NCBI GenBank assembly: GCA_013398955.1
Contig: VWPU01017469.1
Coordinates: 99,977 to 163,976 of the forward strand
Length of the DNA stretch: 64,000 bases
From: Callaeas wilsoni
Taxonomy: Eukaryota > Chordata > Aves > Passeriformes > Callaeidae
Direction of reading: 5' to 3'
Under the pieces are notes generated by a model. It searched no databases, had not been told where the DNA came from, and saw nothing but the letters and a program-made list of their open reading frames with translations. The position numbers and the translations under genes were made by a program. Each line of letters begins with the position of its first letter. Within the stretch, counting starts at the first letter, position 1. Positions 27,701 to 41,894 of this stretch are shown in pieces.

Positions 27701-30700
27701 CCACACCAGGCAGCAGAGACGGGGAGACAAAGGGACTGGCTAGGCAGACAGTGGAAATATCTTTGAACATCTGAGCTGCCTGAAGTCCTCGGTGTTCTCC
27801 TCATAGCCTGGTCTTATCACTTTTTGTTTGAGGTCTTCCACCTGCATTCTCTCTTCGCAACATACCGTTCCCTTGTTATGTCGGCATAGAAAGGAAGGAG
27901 ACTGCTGGAAGAGAAGTTAAGATCTTTGTCCTACTCAATATAGATAAAGAATTTTATACTAGACTGATTTGCAGACTGCAGGGATGTTTTTCTCTTTTTA
28001 TTATTATTTGCTCCCGTGCTGATTTTTAAAATATTTCTATGCAGTTCATATTGCATTTATGCAACCCCATTTCATGTAAAAATTCTTTTTCTTCACCATT
28101 TTCAGGCAATTAGTGCCCAGAAAAATTAAGCTTTTTGGGTAAACATATACATGCATACACACACAACAACACAGACTGAAGAACAAGTACTTTTTGCCAC
28201 CAAAAAAATATTTTTATGTATGCATTGGTCCTTACCTGAAAGATGAAGTTCAAAAGACAGATTGCTTTTCAAAAAGAGATACAATGAACTGTAATAATCA
28301 ATTATTACTGTAATGCCTTTCCACATCTCTTTTAGCAAAGAACTTAGCTTCACCACAGCTCTGTACATGATTACTGCAAGCCATTCACCAGGGACAGCAA
28401 GAGGCAGCTCCCAGCAGATGCTCAGCCATTTAAAGAGGAAGTTCTGTGTGTTTTGTCTCTCCCAGGCCACCCAGCCATCCGAGGCACATCTAATGGACAT
28501 GAAGTTCCAGCAGTTATGAAACAGTAGAGTATTACACACAGAAAACTGTATGTATAGAATATAAGTATATTCATATACACATATATATGCATGTAAGAAA
28601 GAAAAAAAGAAAATATATTAGCCCAGCTTAAGCACCTAATTCTAGACTACAACTGAGATTGTGGCTCATGGGCAGGTGTCAAGCTAGACCTCTTTAGGGG
28701 GCTGGGTGTCTGCTCCTTGTTAGTTGAAGAGATCCCAAATCTGGGGCTTTCTCCTACTCATAGGAACCAGGAACTTCTGTAGGCCACAGAGCCCTGAGAT
28801 ACTACACAACACAGTGTCTATTTCTTCCCTGCTAGTAGCCCCTGACTCTGCTTGCATATCTGGTATCTAGTATCAGGGAGTAGCAGAACAGAATGGTATT
28901 CCCACTCCCTGCAGCAGAGGATACAGAACAAATCATCAAATTTCAGCAAGTTCCCTTACATCATTCCGTGTGAGACTGGTAAAAGAGGCAATATTATTCT
29001 GTAAGTGGCAGAGTACAGCTCACTTTTTGGATAATATTGTCAAAAGATTAGGATGGTGATTCACCTCTTCTTTGTTTTGGTTTTGTTGGTTTGGTTTTCA
29101 GTTTGGTTGGTTTCCTTTTAAACACAGAACTGTTTACCCACAAATACCTAAGACAGTTACGAACACAGTGTGACACTCTACTCCCAGTGTGCAAATGACA
29201 TATCAAACTCAAATGAAATACGTTATTTTTTCAGTAACATCAAACCCCATGGCTCATCAGAGCATGTGTAATGTCTTTGTCAAATTCCAAGAGCAGTTTT
29301 TGTCCCAAATGCATGCAACTGTGTGATGAAATGGGGCCACTACTGTATCTGAACAATGTTCCAGCAGAACACCCTACCTTTCAATATGATCCAAAGAGAA
29401 CTTAGAAACAAAGGAAGCAAATAAATCTTCAGTGTTATTTGTTAAATTAATTTAAATCACCAGCTATTTAGATAGCTTTCTAAAAGAATAAAACATTAGA
29501 AGAAAAACAAGGTGTTTATTTTCTGAGGGAAATACTTGAAATATTTTGGTTGGGTTGTTTTGTTGGGGGTTTTTTTGGTATCCTAATTTCAGGTCATTTC
29601 CAAGGATCTATGCCACAGGCCTGCACAAGAGGTAGACATGAAAGTTGCTAATGTCAGAGCAAACAGAGCTGGACAACAAATTTAAAAAAGGAATTATGAA
29701 CAAACTGTCATGATTTTTATGGGACTCTGAGGGATCAAAAATTAGGATTAAAGCAAATTCATAATAAACCACGTGCCAACTGGCATCAGAGGGAACATGT
29801 GTGCCCCACATAAACACAAATATCCAATTTATATGCATAAAAATAAATCAGAGACTTAGAGGAGTAGCAAGTATTGCCAACACTGCATTAAAATCTGCAT
29901 TATTAAATGTCTGATCTAATGTCAAAACTTCATGATCAGCAGGTAGTTTGATTGTTGAGAGAGGAAGATCAAATTTAGATTACTTCTCCGTCTGAGTAAA
30001 CACAGTGTGAACATTCAATCTGACATTACAAATAACCATGATTTCTTCATAAATACAGGAAAAATGAAGGACTTCTAAACCACAAGGGAATACCCACAAA
30101 ACAAGGTAATCACGTCCCTGCTGGATAGGTGAGTGCTGTGTTAAGCACAATCCCTAGCAGATATAAAAGAATCCATAACGTAACCATGGGGAAAAAATCA
30201 ACTGTGAGTTTTGTTTCTATTTTCCTATATGGATACTTCTGCATAACAGTGAATGAGCTGATACTGCAGCCATAAATATAAAACAATTGCGTAGTCAGTG
30301 GGGAAACCAAGTCCACTGGAAGCTGTTTGACTAGTTGCACTGCACATTTAAGGATTTCAGTTTTCCCAAGATGCAGCATTTTGATGGTGTCCCAGCCCCT
30401 CATTACAGGGGTTCCACTTCACTTCCACTCAGTGCCAGCCCCAGACTGGAGATCTAAAATTCTTTTCTTAGAATAAAAAAGATTAACCAAAAAGACTAGT
30501 AAATGCTTGGATAGCTTGATTATCATAGCTTTTCTTGACAAAGAATTGCTTCTATGAGCCAGCGAAACAACCACAGCAAGAGGCCCTCCTGATCCTGCAC
30601 TGTGATCGGTGTTAGGTTGCAGCAGCACTGATGTCCATCCATCAGGCTCCAACTGCAGGCTCAGGGCACAAAGCCTGGACACAGCACCCTCATCTGCTGA

Positions 30701-32044
30701 ACACTCAACACCAGAAGAATAAAATCCCTCCTGGAAAAGCAACATTCTACAGGTTATAAAAAGAGTTATGTGGATAAGTGCTAGCCTGAGGAACAAATGT
30801 ATGGTGAAGAGGAAGCCCCAGCAATGCACTTAAGCACTGTACCCCTGGCTTTTAGGAGGAGAAGGCTCTTAAACTTGACAGACACCCTGAACAAAGCACT
30901 AGAGAAAATGTTAGGCTCTTAGTCATGGTAATAGAAACTTTATGTAGACAATTAAAGGAAAATAGAATTAGAAAGGCTGGTGGCATCTGCCCTCCTCATT
31001 ACAGTGAACTGTACCAGCAGCCTCCTCACCTGGCACCAGGCACAAAGGAAAAATGCACAGACTCCCGAGTCCAACTCCATGTGGAGACTCATCTTAGGAC
31101 ATAGAGCAGACCTTTAGTAGGAGCTTATGGCACTTACTGGTTCACAGGGTTCCACTCACAGCACATCACAGTGCTGCCAAAGCACAAAGAAGCACCAGTA
31201 ACCACAAGTTACTCCTTCTGCCTGGTCATGGTCAATGAATGAACACCACGCAGAATCGTGACTCGAGACAGGCACGACAGTAAGACACTGGCAATTTAGT
31301 GACAACTAAATGATCAGACATCACAACATTCAAGTTTCTCAGAACTCTGGTACTAATGGTGGGCCTCCCTCTGAGCAAACCACACTGTCAGGGTGCTGCT
31401 ATCACCCTTTCTGCCCTCTCCCCTGGAGTGGTGGTACCCTCAGAGCTGCTGTACTTCACAGCATAACGGGAGAGAGGAGACATGGAGGTTACAGCTCCCA
31501 ATCTCCACAACATTCATCCCAAGAAAGTCCTGGTTAGCACAATTAGAGAGCACTGATTTTCTAAATTAGTTTTCTTCTTCTCAGTTCAGCAGTTGTCAAC
31601 TTCAGCAGTGCCCATTTCTCTCCACTGACTACAGAGAGAGCACACACAGAGTAAGGTTTGAGCACCTAAGGCGCAGACATCTACATAGAAGTGCCTCCTG
31701 TGCATCTGAGTTTTAGGGGAACCACTGGAAAAGGAGATGGCTGTGCTAATGTCAGGGGCCCCATAATTCACGGAAGAAAATGTAGATCCCTGCACTCCAA
31801 ACCTACTTTAAACTGTGGCCTCTCCTATGGATGTTCCCCCTGAACAGGTCCCAGACTTCAGAATGATCAGGTCATCTAAGGAGCAGCTGTTCAGCTGAGA
31901 GAGACACCCTTTTGCCCCCTGCAGCTGCAGAGGTCTCCATTACACCAGTGACCTCCTGATACTTACAAGCACTGCGACACTTCTCCTCCTTCGATGCCAT
32001 GAAAGATTCAAAGGCTTGTGTCCAGTACCAGGTGGCACACTGAG

Positions 32045-32110
32045 TTTATCAACTTCATCAGCCCAGGCAGGAAGGCCGAGCACAGTTTGCAGATACAAGA
32101 AGTTGATAAA
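32045..32110. repeat. 12-bp inverted repeat with 42-base spacer
   Basis: TTTATCAACTTC (32045-32056) and GAAGTTGATAAA (32099-32110) are perfect reverse complements, giving a 66-base potential hairpin with an unstructured-looking loop. Confidence 0.85.
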
Positions 32111-33938
32111 ATCAGCAGGCATCACTTCACCAGAATAAGTCTTCCCTGCCATCTGAGACATGCTACCCCCCCAACAAATTTAAGCATGGACATGCATTCT
32201 TTTCTTCAGGTAGAAGTGTTTGTGGCCCTTCCTACACACCTGATTTTTTTACTTAACGCCACCTAATCAGTTATCAAACCAGGCTGAAGAGCTTCCCCTT
32301 CCAGAAAAGCAGGGGCATGTGGCTCTGCTCAGCCTGCAGGGCAGGGAGATTGCCTCCAAACATCCCTCTCTGATACTTCCTGAAACCCATCAGCCTTTAG
32401 ATGGCCACCAGCTCTGCTTAGTGCTGTTGGTTGTCAGTGTTATTTACCCACTTGAGCCTCTGGCTCTGTTTACACTACAGTAAGTACTGTTTGATACCAC
32501 TTATCCTTCGCAGAAGATGGTTTGGTGATTGGCCAAAGCACAACCTCAAGCACAAGGACTGACCTGCCTCCTGTATTCAGCAGGTTTAGGCTGCCCCTGT
32601 GGGCACCCCGAGGGCAGAGGCTGTGGGTCCCTTTAACTTCAGTCAAACAGCATGAGACTCACGTCTTGTGAAAATCTTTTTTAACAAAAATTCTCAAGAA
32701 AATGTGTTCCAAAATAAAACACAGATTATTGTGTATTTACTTCACACCAGACATCACTGGAAACTGTGCAGCGGAGGAATGAAGCCCAGTATGGCACTTT
32801 CTCTGACCTCAATCTTCACATCTCTTTATGAACTGGTACAAACAAGACTTACAAGCTTCATTACTTTTGTTGCTAACTATGTGTTTGACTGAAAATGGTA
32901 CAACACACTACAGATAGGGAAAAGCAAAGGGTTAGTTACTTGAAAGGGTATGTATTATCAAGTGTCCAACCAGAAACATGCAGACTACCCTGGCATGCAG
33001 TGTCATGTCCCAAGGAAAAGACCTCAGTGGGAAGTACCACTGTGATTTAATCATGTGTTTAACATGTCCCTTATTCCAACTATCTTCCTCATGTCTGTGC
33101 AGAGAGAATTAAGAGTCTTCTGGAACACTGGGGTTTTTTTGTATGAAGTAATTGCCTCTTATCAGATCAATTATTTTTATACAATACAGTCTATGAAAAA
33201 AACCAGTTCACTCAGTTCTACTTTACCCCTGTACTACAGATGGAACTGAAAGCAACACATATGTGAATTTGTATTTCACCAGCAAACTAATCCTTCGTGG
33301 ACTTCTCATTGTCATTTACTATCTTGAATTAACATCAATTTAAACATAGTTAGCTAGATAACTGTCATTCAAAGAAATGCCAAAAACTTTTATTTTCCTG
33401 TGACATAACATTAAATATTTTAAAAACCTCCATGTTGAAACGTCCCTTACGTGTCTTTTGGCAAGGGCCCACTCTGGCTCAGGCAGTGGGCAGACACAAC
33501 GCTGCATGTTCACTGTGGAAGCCAGAAAGGAACTGGAATGTCTTACTGCAATAGCCAGTCATAGTTCAGCTCTGATGCAGAGTGCACCAGAATTACATGT
33601 ACTGTTACAGAGCCAGATGTCTCCAGGGCAGGAGCTTTCTAAAGGGGTAATTTCTGGCTAGCAAGCTGCAGTTAAAGCACTTTTTTTCTTAACATATTTT
33701 AAATTTTTCTTGGTTATTTATTGCTATTAAAATTTGAACCAGAGTGCTTCACTAGTTTGTAACAGACAAGGACTACTATGTTTTCAGCAGTAAACACAAA
33801 GCAAAACCAGATCAAGCAAAAGCCTACAGGGCCATGTGACAGATAGTGCAGACAGCCCCCCTGCAAAAAGCCATGGTGAAGCGACCCTCTGAGGATGGTT
33901 CAAAGAAAGCAATACAGTCACGTTCATAGAACTTTATT

Positions 33939-34604
33939 CTAGCTAAAATCCAAGAAGGATGAAATGGGTATAGAAAGGTGGCTACTTGTTCTACCTACCT
34001 GGCCACAGACAAGCTCAGATCCCAAGCCCTCTACCCAGATCTGCCCCTCACTTGCCCCATGCTTCCTAACCCAGAGTGTTGAGGCATCAGCGTCCACTCC
34101 AGCCCTTGGAGAGCACCCAGCCTTTCCCAACACGCAGCCAAGTCCCTCCTCAAGCCCACAGAAAAGTCTCCCCTCTCGTCTGCCTTGCTCCATACCCTGT
34201 GTGTTGAGCCTCTCCGAAATCGCCCTCCAAGAGCACAGATTGCAAGGGTGTCCAAGTCCCTGTCCCATCACGACCAGCTGGGGTGGGTTATGCATGGTCA
34301 CATCCATCTGGGTTTTGAGTGTCTCCACGGATGGAGACTCCACAACCTCTCTGGGCAACCTGCTCTGGGGTCTGAACACCCTCAGAGCAAAGAAATGCTT
34401 TCTCATGTTTGGACAAAATTTCTTGTGTTTGAGCATCTGCCTGTTGCCTCTTGTTCTACCACTGGGCCCCACTGGGAATCCAATCTGTGTATCCAATCCA
34501 TCCCAAAGACTGCAGCCCCTCCCGGGCCAGAATACACCATTCTTTGCAATCTCTCCATCGAAATACCCTTCTGCCTCAACCAGAGTTCCCTCGGATGAGA
34601 ACAA
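33939..34604 (-). other. Long open frame of partly CR1 origin, probably not a gene
   Basis: A 221-codon minus-strand frame runs from 34604 to a TAG at 33941-33939. The TAG is followed immediately by AATAAA (33938-33933). The first ~115 codons overlap the CR1 fragment; the rest is GC-rich sequence of unknown origin. The opposite strand is also open (33964-34647, 227 codons). Frames open on both strands suggest low stop-codon density from composition, not coding selection. No domain is recognisable. It could at most be a terminal exon of a non-coding or antisense-type transcript using that AATAAA. Confidence 0.2.
34240..34490 (-). mobile_element. CR1 LINE fragment, 3' UTR region
   Basis: The plus strand carries CR1-like blocks: GCATGGTCACATCCATCTGG, GGAGACTCCACAACCTCTCT, GGGCAACCTGCTC and GTTGCCTCTTGTTCTACCAC. 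The orientation is minus. The terminal ATAGAATC repeat is missing, so the 3' end is lost or very degraded; edges are approximate by about 30 bases. It forms the first half of a long open frame on the minus strand (34604-33939). Confidence 0.8.
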
Positions 34605-34869
34605 GGATACAACAATGTGCGTAATTTATTTCAATAATGGTACTTAAAGCAGATGGATATATAACTTGATTCTTTTTGTCTTCCTTTTTCCTAAAATCTG
34701 CATATCAAGTTTTCTGCATGTCTTTGGAATTAACCTCAAACTGCAACTCAGCTTTAAGAGCTGAGTATTTTTCAGGCTTCTATAATTTGTCCAAGACTAT
34801 TCACATCAGAAAAGTATTCTGTCCATGACCGCATTTGAGGCAAAAGGACATATAATAAAGTCAGCAAGT

Positions 34870-34977
34870 TTATATATAATAATAATAATAATAATAATAA
34901 AAACCCCATATATAGTATATATATTATCTAGATATTATATACAATATAATATAAAATAATATATTATATATAAAAAA
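34870..34977. repeat. (AAT)n and AT-rich tract
   Basis: About eight AAT units (34877-34901) are followed by roughly 70 bases of almost pure A/T with TATATA palindromes. Confidence 0.95.
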
Positions 34978-36710
34978 GGAGCAGGAAGCCTTGATCTAAA
35001 AGCACAATATTGTGCCTTCTAATGCAGAGCTACTGAAACAAAAATGTACATCTCTGTGAGGAACATTCTATAGTGAAAACTTTAACCACCAATTCTCGAC
35101 TATTGCCAAATTAAGATTGAAATAATGCTTAGACTGAACTAGTTTTAAGAGTGCATAATAAATAGATTTTAATACATTAATAAATACTAGCTGTAAGCCA
35201 CAGGAAGTCTCTTTGCTTTCCTCTTTTTAGCACCTTTAAAAAAATAGAAATTGCAATATTAACAGGACACTTTTGCAGACTTGATAGTATAGAAGTAACC
35301 CTTTCAACTGCAGTCTAAGGAAAAAAACCCATGCAGTGATGGCATGACTAAATAGTTCCATGTTGTCAAGCCCAATGAAATGGATTGTGTCAGGGAGTTC
35401 TGAAGTTTCTGAAGATAAAGGAAGATCATTAGAACCTTTGATTTTCCAAACCAATAACTTTTCCATAATATACTTTGGGGTATTGCACAGTAAACAGGAC
35501 AGATAATAGTTCAGAACCAAATAATGGTTTATATATATATTTTAAATTACAGTACTTTTTATTGTTTCTTGAAAATAGTCAGACAACTGTTTAAATTGGT
35601 TATTTACCTTTGTTGTGAAACAGAGAGTTTCTGAATTTCCTTGATTTAAGGCACTATTGACCTCAGAGAAAATATGATCTTAATCACACTCTTGTTTTTT
35701 TCTTCCAATTGACAGATGAATTAATATGCTGTTGGCAATGAACAAAACTCTTAATCCTCTCAAGATGCAGCATTTTAGCTCAGGGTGAGTATGAAAACCT
35801 CACCTGTTTTAATTTTCTTTCACAATCAGACAGATCCAGACTTCTGACAATACTGTGGCATCATTTTGTTGCTTCTGCAGCAACACAATGTATTTTTGTA
35901 TACCTCATCATCAAAATTTCACTAAACCATGCCTTTAGAAGCTCTACAGAGCTGTTTTATGATCCCCTTCAGTTGCATGCACTGCTACCTAGCCTTCAGC
36001 TGCCATGTGCTCCCTGAACGCGGCCATGTGAGCCCATGCTCCTCAAACCCACCTTTTGGCACTCGCTCTCCAGAGCAGCCTGTGGGCAATCAGGTCTTGG
36101 AATGGACTTGGCTGAGCAGAACATGGGGAAGAGTACACAGCAATACAGGCTGCTCACACACAGCAAACTGCTCAAGTCACTACTGATCCTCAGCCATCTC
36201 TGCCAGCTTTATCCGTCTGTGGGATCAGAGGGTTCCCACTACCTGGGATGTTCTTACTGAAGCAAATGTTGTGGTCATGAGCAAATACAGCCTTGGGTCA
36301 TCTTTGTACTCCTACATACTAGACCATTAGATCTAAGATACTATTCTCCAAACAGGCAGAATTCAGCCTTTGGATAAAACAGTCTTTAGACACCAACAGA
36401 GTGTACGTATAAGATGTTCTTTCAAAGAGAGTACAGTTCTTAAGGGAAATAAAACCCATCCTTTTTCATTTCAATGATGGTTGAAGTAATTTCTGAATGA
36501 AGCTTGAAAAAAAATTATCTTGATTTAAAGGTGCTGCTTAAATGTAAACCTGAATGCTGCATCTTAAATGACAGCTGCTAGTCTCAAGGCACAAAGGTAG
36601 TTCAGGGAAATGAAGCACAGTCCCACAAAGGTGGATCTGGTGCAGCCTCTGAATTCACACTGCTGATGGAGAGCTCAATAGGCATCTTTCACACATTCTA
36701 TTTTGCCCTA

Positions 36711-36736
36711 TTATTTGTTTGTTTGTTTATTTGTTG
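36711..36736. repeat. (GTTT)n microsatellite
   Basis: Five TTTG units, one varied to TTTA. Confidence 0.9.
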
Positions 36737-38331
36737 CACAGAGTTTACTGTCTTCAAGATACCAGCAGGACCTTAAGAAGGTTTTTGCCCTTTTGAAGTC
36801 TCACTACTTCCTCCTGTACTCAAAGAGAAACCATTTCTCTTTCCACTTCCATCCTGCAACTCTCAAGCCACTTTTCTACAACTCGCACAACTGATTAGGA
36901 AGTGCTGACAGCAGAGTGCAGTCAGCCTCCCAATCTCCCACCTCCAGACCCTTCCCCTAGGTAACAGCTTCCCAAGAGTTCCAGCACAGTTTCTATTTAA
37001 AATCTTCAGACCCTGCCAGAAGGAGCTGGGTTGTCAAATTTCAAATCTGTGCTCTCTACACAATACTCAGATGTGTTTCTGCAGTAGTAAATGTTAGCTC
37101 TCCCTTGCAGCATGCACTTATCTTTTACACAGCCATGACTGAAGCCTTATTTAAGTCTTTTCCTCTCTGTGCTCCTATTCCTCACTTCTAATCCAGACAC
37201 AGTCTTCTTCTAAGACAAAGAAATAGTGACCACTTGAGGAATGGGTGGACAAGCGTCCACACAGCTGGGGTCCAGAGATCCTCATCAGTCACCAATGCTC
37301 ACATCATGAGCCTCCTTGCACGCCTTGTAGCCCACCTTCACCATCCCAGAATGGACTTAGCTATCCCAGATTTTCCAAATCCCTGATTTTGCTTTGACAG
37401 AGAGTTAAACCAAGTACCCATATGTCAGCTTTTATCAAAACCCACAGGGGGTCTTCACAGGACCCAATGGACAGCAAAGGTCCTGTCTGAGAAATAACAG
37501 GCTAATGAAAGTACTATGCAAGAGACTGTCTAGTGCCATTACAGCAGTGCAACACAGAGGCCTTTCCAGCAAATACTGAAGAACTCAAATTGAACACTTG
37601 CTGTATTGCTGTGTGGCGGCAATCCACACAGCGGACTGGGCTCATTTCCCAGGTCAGCAAAGGTTTTCCCTGCTATGGGGATGTACTTCAATCTACAACA
37701 CCATTTTATCTAAAATCTTCATGAGGCTGCAGTGGAGAGCTTCAGGGACCAGGCTCTGCTGAAAAGCCAGAGACCTGGCAATCGAAGTGCACTGCAGGGA
37801 AGAGACAGACAGAGTCAGGGCAGACAGAGGTGTGAGCACAAAAGAATGTCAAGAGATGGCAGAAGGTTAACGGAGTGGTACGGCAGGGAGCACTACCCAC
37901 CCCTCTGTGTGCAGACACAGCTGCCTGAGCCACATCCTCTGACCGAGGAGAGCATCAACAACAAACCTCCTCTGAACGAGCACGGCCGTCGGAGAAATTT
38001 TCCCACAGTAAAGATCACATTCATCGCTCTGTGTCAGGAACAATATTGCACTGTAACGTCCCTGGAATTCCAGCACATGGAAGAACACATCCAACCTCAA
38101 CCACGAACAAACTCTGAGAAGTGGCTAAAATGGGGAGGAGCAATGCTCCTTTGGCTGCACTACAGCATGGCAGATTTTATACGTTACCCACATGGCCAAG
38201 CACAGTGACATGAACTCAGATGAAGAATGGAGACTAAATCTTAATAAACCTGAAAAAGGACAGAAATCCCCAAGCATCACATAAAAACAAGTGTCTGAGC
38301 CTTATGGATGTATATGACCAAAACAAAATTT

Positions 38332-38377
38332 AAAAAAAAAAAAAAAAAGAAGTAAGAAAAAGAAGAAAAAAGAAGCA
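38332..38377. repeat. A17 and purine-only tract
   Basis: Seventeen A (38332-38348) are followed by a GAAGTAAGAAAAAGAAG-type purine-rich stretch. An AATAAA lies 84 bases before it (38243-38248), discussed as a possible retrocopy tail. Confidence 0.9.
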
Positions 38378-41300
38378 GAAGCACTGAAGAATTTGAAGTG
38401 CTTTCTTTACCTCTACAATCTCAGATATCTGTCTGTGGGAAGGGAATATGGTGATGGCCATGCAGACAACACTGCAAACTTCACTGCTTTAAAAAAAAAT
38501 AAAGAGTTTCAAATATTTTTTCAGGATTCTTCCTTTTTTTTCCTAAGTTTCCCTAACATGGCAAAGCTTATGTCCTCTTAAGAATATTCTTCTTATGTGT
38601 GATAGTCACTGTTATTTTTCTTCCTACATATTTTTCAAGTCATCTTTCTCAGCATTCATACGAGCACAAGATTTCACAGACACTCTTGGTTTTTATCAGT
38701 CTGGGACCACTCTCTGTCTTCTCACAATCTTTACAGCAGGCAAGCTGTAGCCTGCACAGAGAGGAAAGCATAAATTGCACTACGACAGGTTTATAAGACT
38801 AATTCTAATAAATATCTCTCAGTAGCCTCCTATTCACTGTCTCCCTAGAAGAGCAAGGAGAGATTTTTCTGCTGGCAGCATTTTCAGCTGCATCAACATA
38901 TTTCATGAAAGTGCATGAACTTCAGCAACACTTTGCCAAGGAAGCCCACACAGGCTTGCATACCAGGAGGCATGAGGAGGACCCCTCAGAGCCCCTGGTA
39001 GGGCATTAGCCTGGGCTAAGACAGATCAGAGACTGGACCCTATTTCATGACCAGGTGCATTCAATCTACCTTTCTTTAGCTCAAATCACTGCAAGTCAGC
39101 CTTTGATCAAAGCTTCTTCGCCTACAAGACTCTGCTCTGGCCAATTCAACTGACCAGGAGACAGGCAAGGCAGAGGTCATGGATGTGAAGCAGGCATCCA
39201 TGTCCCAGGATGGAGCGACCAGCACCTGCAAACCAGCCGAGCCTAACTCGCTTCCCAAAGGCATCTTCTGTTTTCTTGCATTGTTTCATGCTGTTTTGTT
39301 TGGGTATTTAGAAAATCCAAAGCACCGCTTGAAGATGTTTTCATTTCAGGAGGACCTTTAGATGTATCTTTGTTTCACTCTATCTACTGCCACTACATTT
39401 TTATTGAGGAAAAAAAATGTATTGCAGACAGAAATCACAGCCTGCAAAGGAGTAATATCCAATAGTATCAAAACCAGCCATGGTTTTATTATGCCATGTG
39501 CTCTGCATGGAGTACATATATTTTTCTTTCAGTCATTCTTTCATGGTTGTTAATTGCCCCGCTCTTACTTTTTCAAAAAACATTTCATGCCTTACCTACA
39601 CGTATTCATTTGAATATTGGTTCAGCTGTGTCATTCAAATGCTTAGAAACCCAAGCACATTTTTCAAAAGTTATTTAGGAACTTCTTTATTTAAGTACCA
39701 TTGGCTGTTCTTGAAAGTCACATAACTTCTCAAAATAGGATTTAGATGCATGATGATATAGAAGGAAATTGAGAACATCTTCATTTTGGAGACATTAACC
39801 AGTCCAACACTGACCCACATGCACATCATTTGTTACCAAAGTCTTTTATTGCTGATATTCAAGAGAATGTTGCAGAGAACAGAGAGGTCTTGCGTTCATG
39901 CCTGTTTAAATCACACAAACCATGAAAGTCCGGGATTAAAACCAGAGGCTGAAAGATGATGTCCAAAGGCTTTAAGTACTAAAGCATCTCCTGCAACACT
40001 AACAAGAGTTTCTTCCCGTGTTACATTTGACACAGAATATACCAAATTATGGCCTTTTACCCTTAGACAAACTCAATTTTCTGTATCACAACCTAGTACG
40101 CAAAATAAATAAGACTCAAATGAACAACATTAAAAAAAAAAAAGGTTAAATGAAAATGAGAATTGATCTGGTGATAGAGTTCTTGCCACTTCATCTGCTG
40201 ACTCTCCTTTTCTGATTATATTGAGAGTTGCATTGACTTTCAGAAATACTGAGAAAGCCTTTTAAGCTTTTCCTTTACGCAAGACGTGCAGCTGGACTTC
40301 TTTGGTCTCCATGGAATGCCTGTACCCAATATCTCTGCTCTTTTCCTTTTCAGCACAAGTACAGAGTGTCTAACCCCACCCCCGCTTTTTGTTGTGAAAT
40401 TGGAACATGCCCAACATTTTTTCCTCAGTAGACAATTTATTTTTAAATCCACGGCTAAGAATGCAGCATAATATATTTTAAAACAAATGTTCTTAGTCAT
40501 CATTTCCATAATATTTCAACCCCTTCATAGGAAATATTATTCACGACACCAGCAGAATAAAAACCAATGGGTTTCTATTAGCAAGTGTCCACAGGTCTTC
40601 ATTTCAAATCTCAACAACAGTAAAAAAACTGCTGTAATAAAAACCTAGATAAAGATTGATTTTTTGCATTAGCACTAGTCAACAGCTGGATATCTGTCTG
40701 GAAGGTACACCCTATTTCAGTGTGACATAGTTGATCAACTACTGAAATGAATGCTTAAATTATGTTGTCCATGTTAGGAGCATGACAGACCTAGGTTTTC
40801 AAATAAGTAAAGTTTAATATTTATTAGGAGGTAATATAGGTCTAAAACTAAATTGCCTTCCTGAAACAAATTCTCATTCTTGGCAACTGGCCTGTTATAA
40901 TAAAGAAGGTTTTTTATCTCAGATGAGGAGCGATAAGGTCTCCTATACCATCCTTTTCTGTTCTTAAAAGCACATCAAACATGCACAAGTGAGGTTAAAT
41001 GCCTGGTGCTTCTACCAAACTAGTTTGTTCTCCTTCTTCTTCCACATAGCACTGATAAATAAGGATGTATTTTGTGTCAGTGGGAAGGGAGAATATATGT
41101 CATGTCTGAAGTGTCAGGTTCAGATTTTAAGGTTTTGCAAATTAAGTTTTTATAAATGCCAAGGCCATGGACCTACACCATGAATCTGGGCAGGCAATTT
41201 CGGTAATCAACAGGAAATATTCCTTGCTTCCCTGACTATTGCATTACAATTTGGTACAAAAGTGCTCCTGCCGTAGAATTTGAAAGCAGATTAAAATCTT

Positions 41301-41894
41301 CAGTGCACTTAGGGATTTTGTAGAAAATGAGATACTGTATTGAACAAATGTATCTTACTGTGCACAGCTGGGGAAAAAGTAAGTTGCAAATTACTGCAAA
41401 TAAAGTTTCATTTAATTGCTGCATTTCTTCCTTCCATTAGTTGAATTATTACTTTGACTTTGCTTACTGTCATGACTTTTTATTTTTAGGTTCCTTCTAG
41501 TAAATCAAGTAGGAATAGGCTGTATGTGAGATGTTGCTATTTTTCCTACAAAATTATTCCAAAACACACACAATTTAGGCAGAAACCATGAATTCATGAC
41601 CAAACACGAATACATATTTTTAATTCATGTTGCCATGGATTTTTAGCTATAGAAGCCAGTGAGAGATCAGCTGTTGACATCACTGTGAGTAGGTCAGACC
41701 ATTAAGACAAAAATGTAACAGAATAATGCCCTATAGGATTTAAAAACTAAGTGGCAGTCAAACCATAAAATGGTCTCACCTGTATTAAGCATTTTCTCTC
41801 AACTCCATTAAGAGGTTAAAGGCAGTTATAAGCATACTGTTTTCTAATTTTTTTTTAACAGAGGCAACATGGGCAGAATTATGAAGCACGTCTG

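Larger units (their letters stand above)
23561..34239 (-). other. ST7 intron between first exons, no proven gene
   Basis: Intron sequence upstream of the exon 1b promoter. It holds the 236-codon open frame at 24060-24770 and a plus-strand acceptor-like site at 25958 (TTTTTTCTCTCTTTTGCAG). GGTTT-rich patches occur near 29075-29120 and 29545-29580, and an inverted repeat at 32045-32110. No transposon recognised. Confidence 0.55.
34491..41889 (-). other. ST7 intron, no gene seen
   Basis: Unique AT-rich intron with the AT tract at 34870, the GTTT repeat at 36711, A17 at 38332 and A12 at 40132-40143. A weakly open 158-codon plus frame (37732-38208) starts only at GTG and precedes an AATAAA and the A17 run. 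No exon is supported. Confidence 0.55.
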
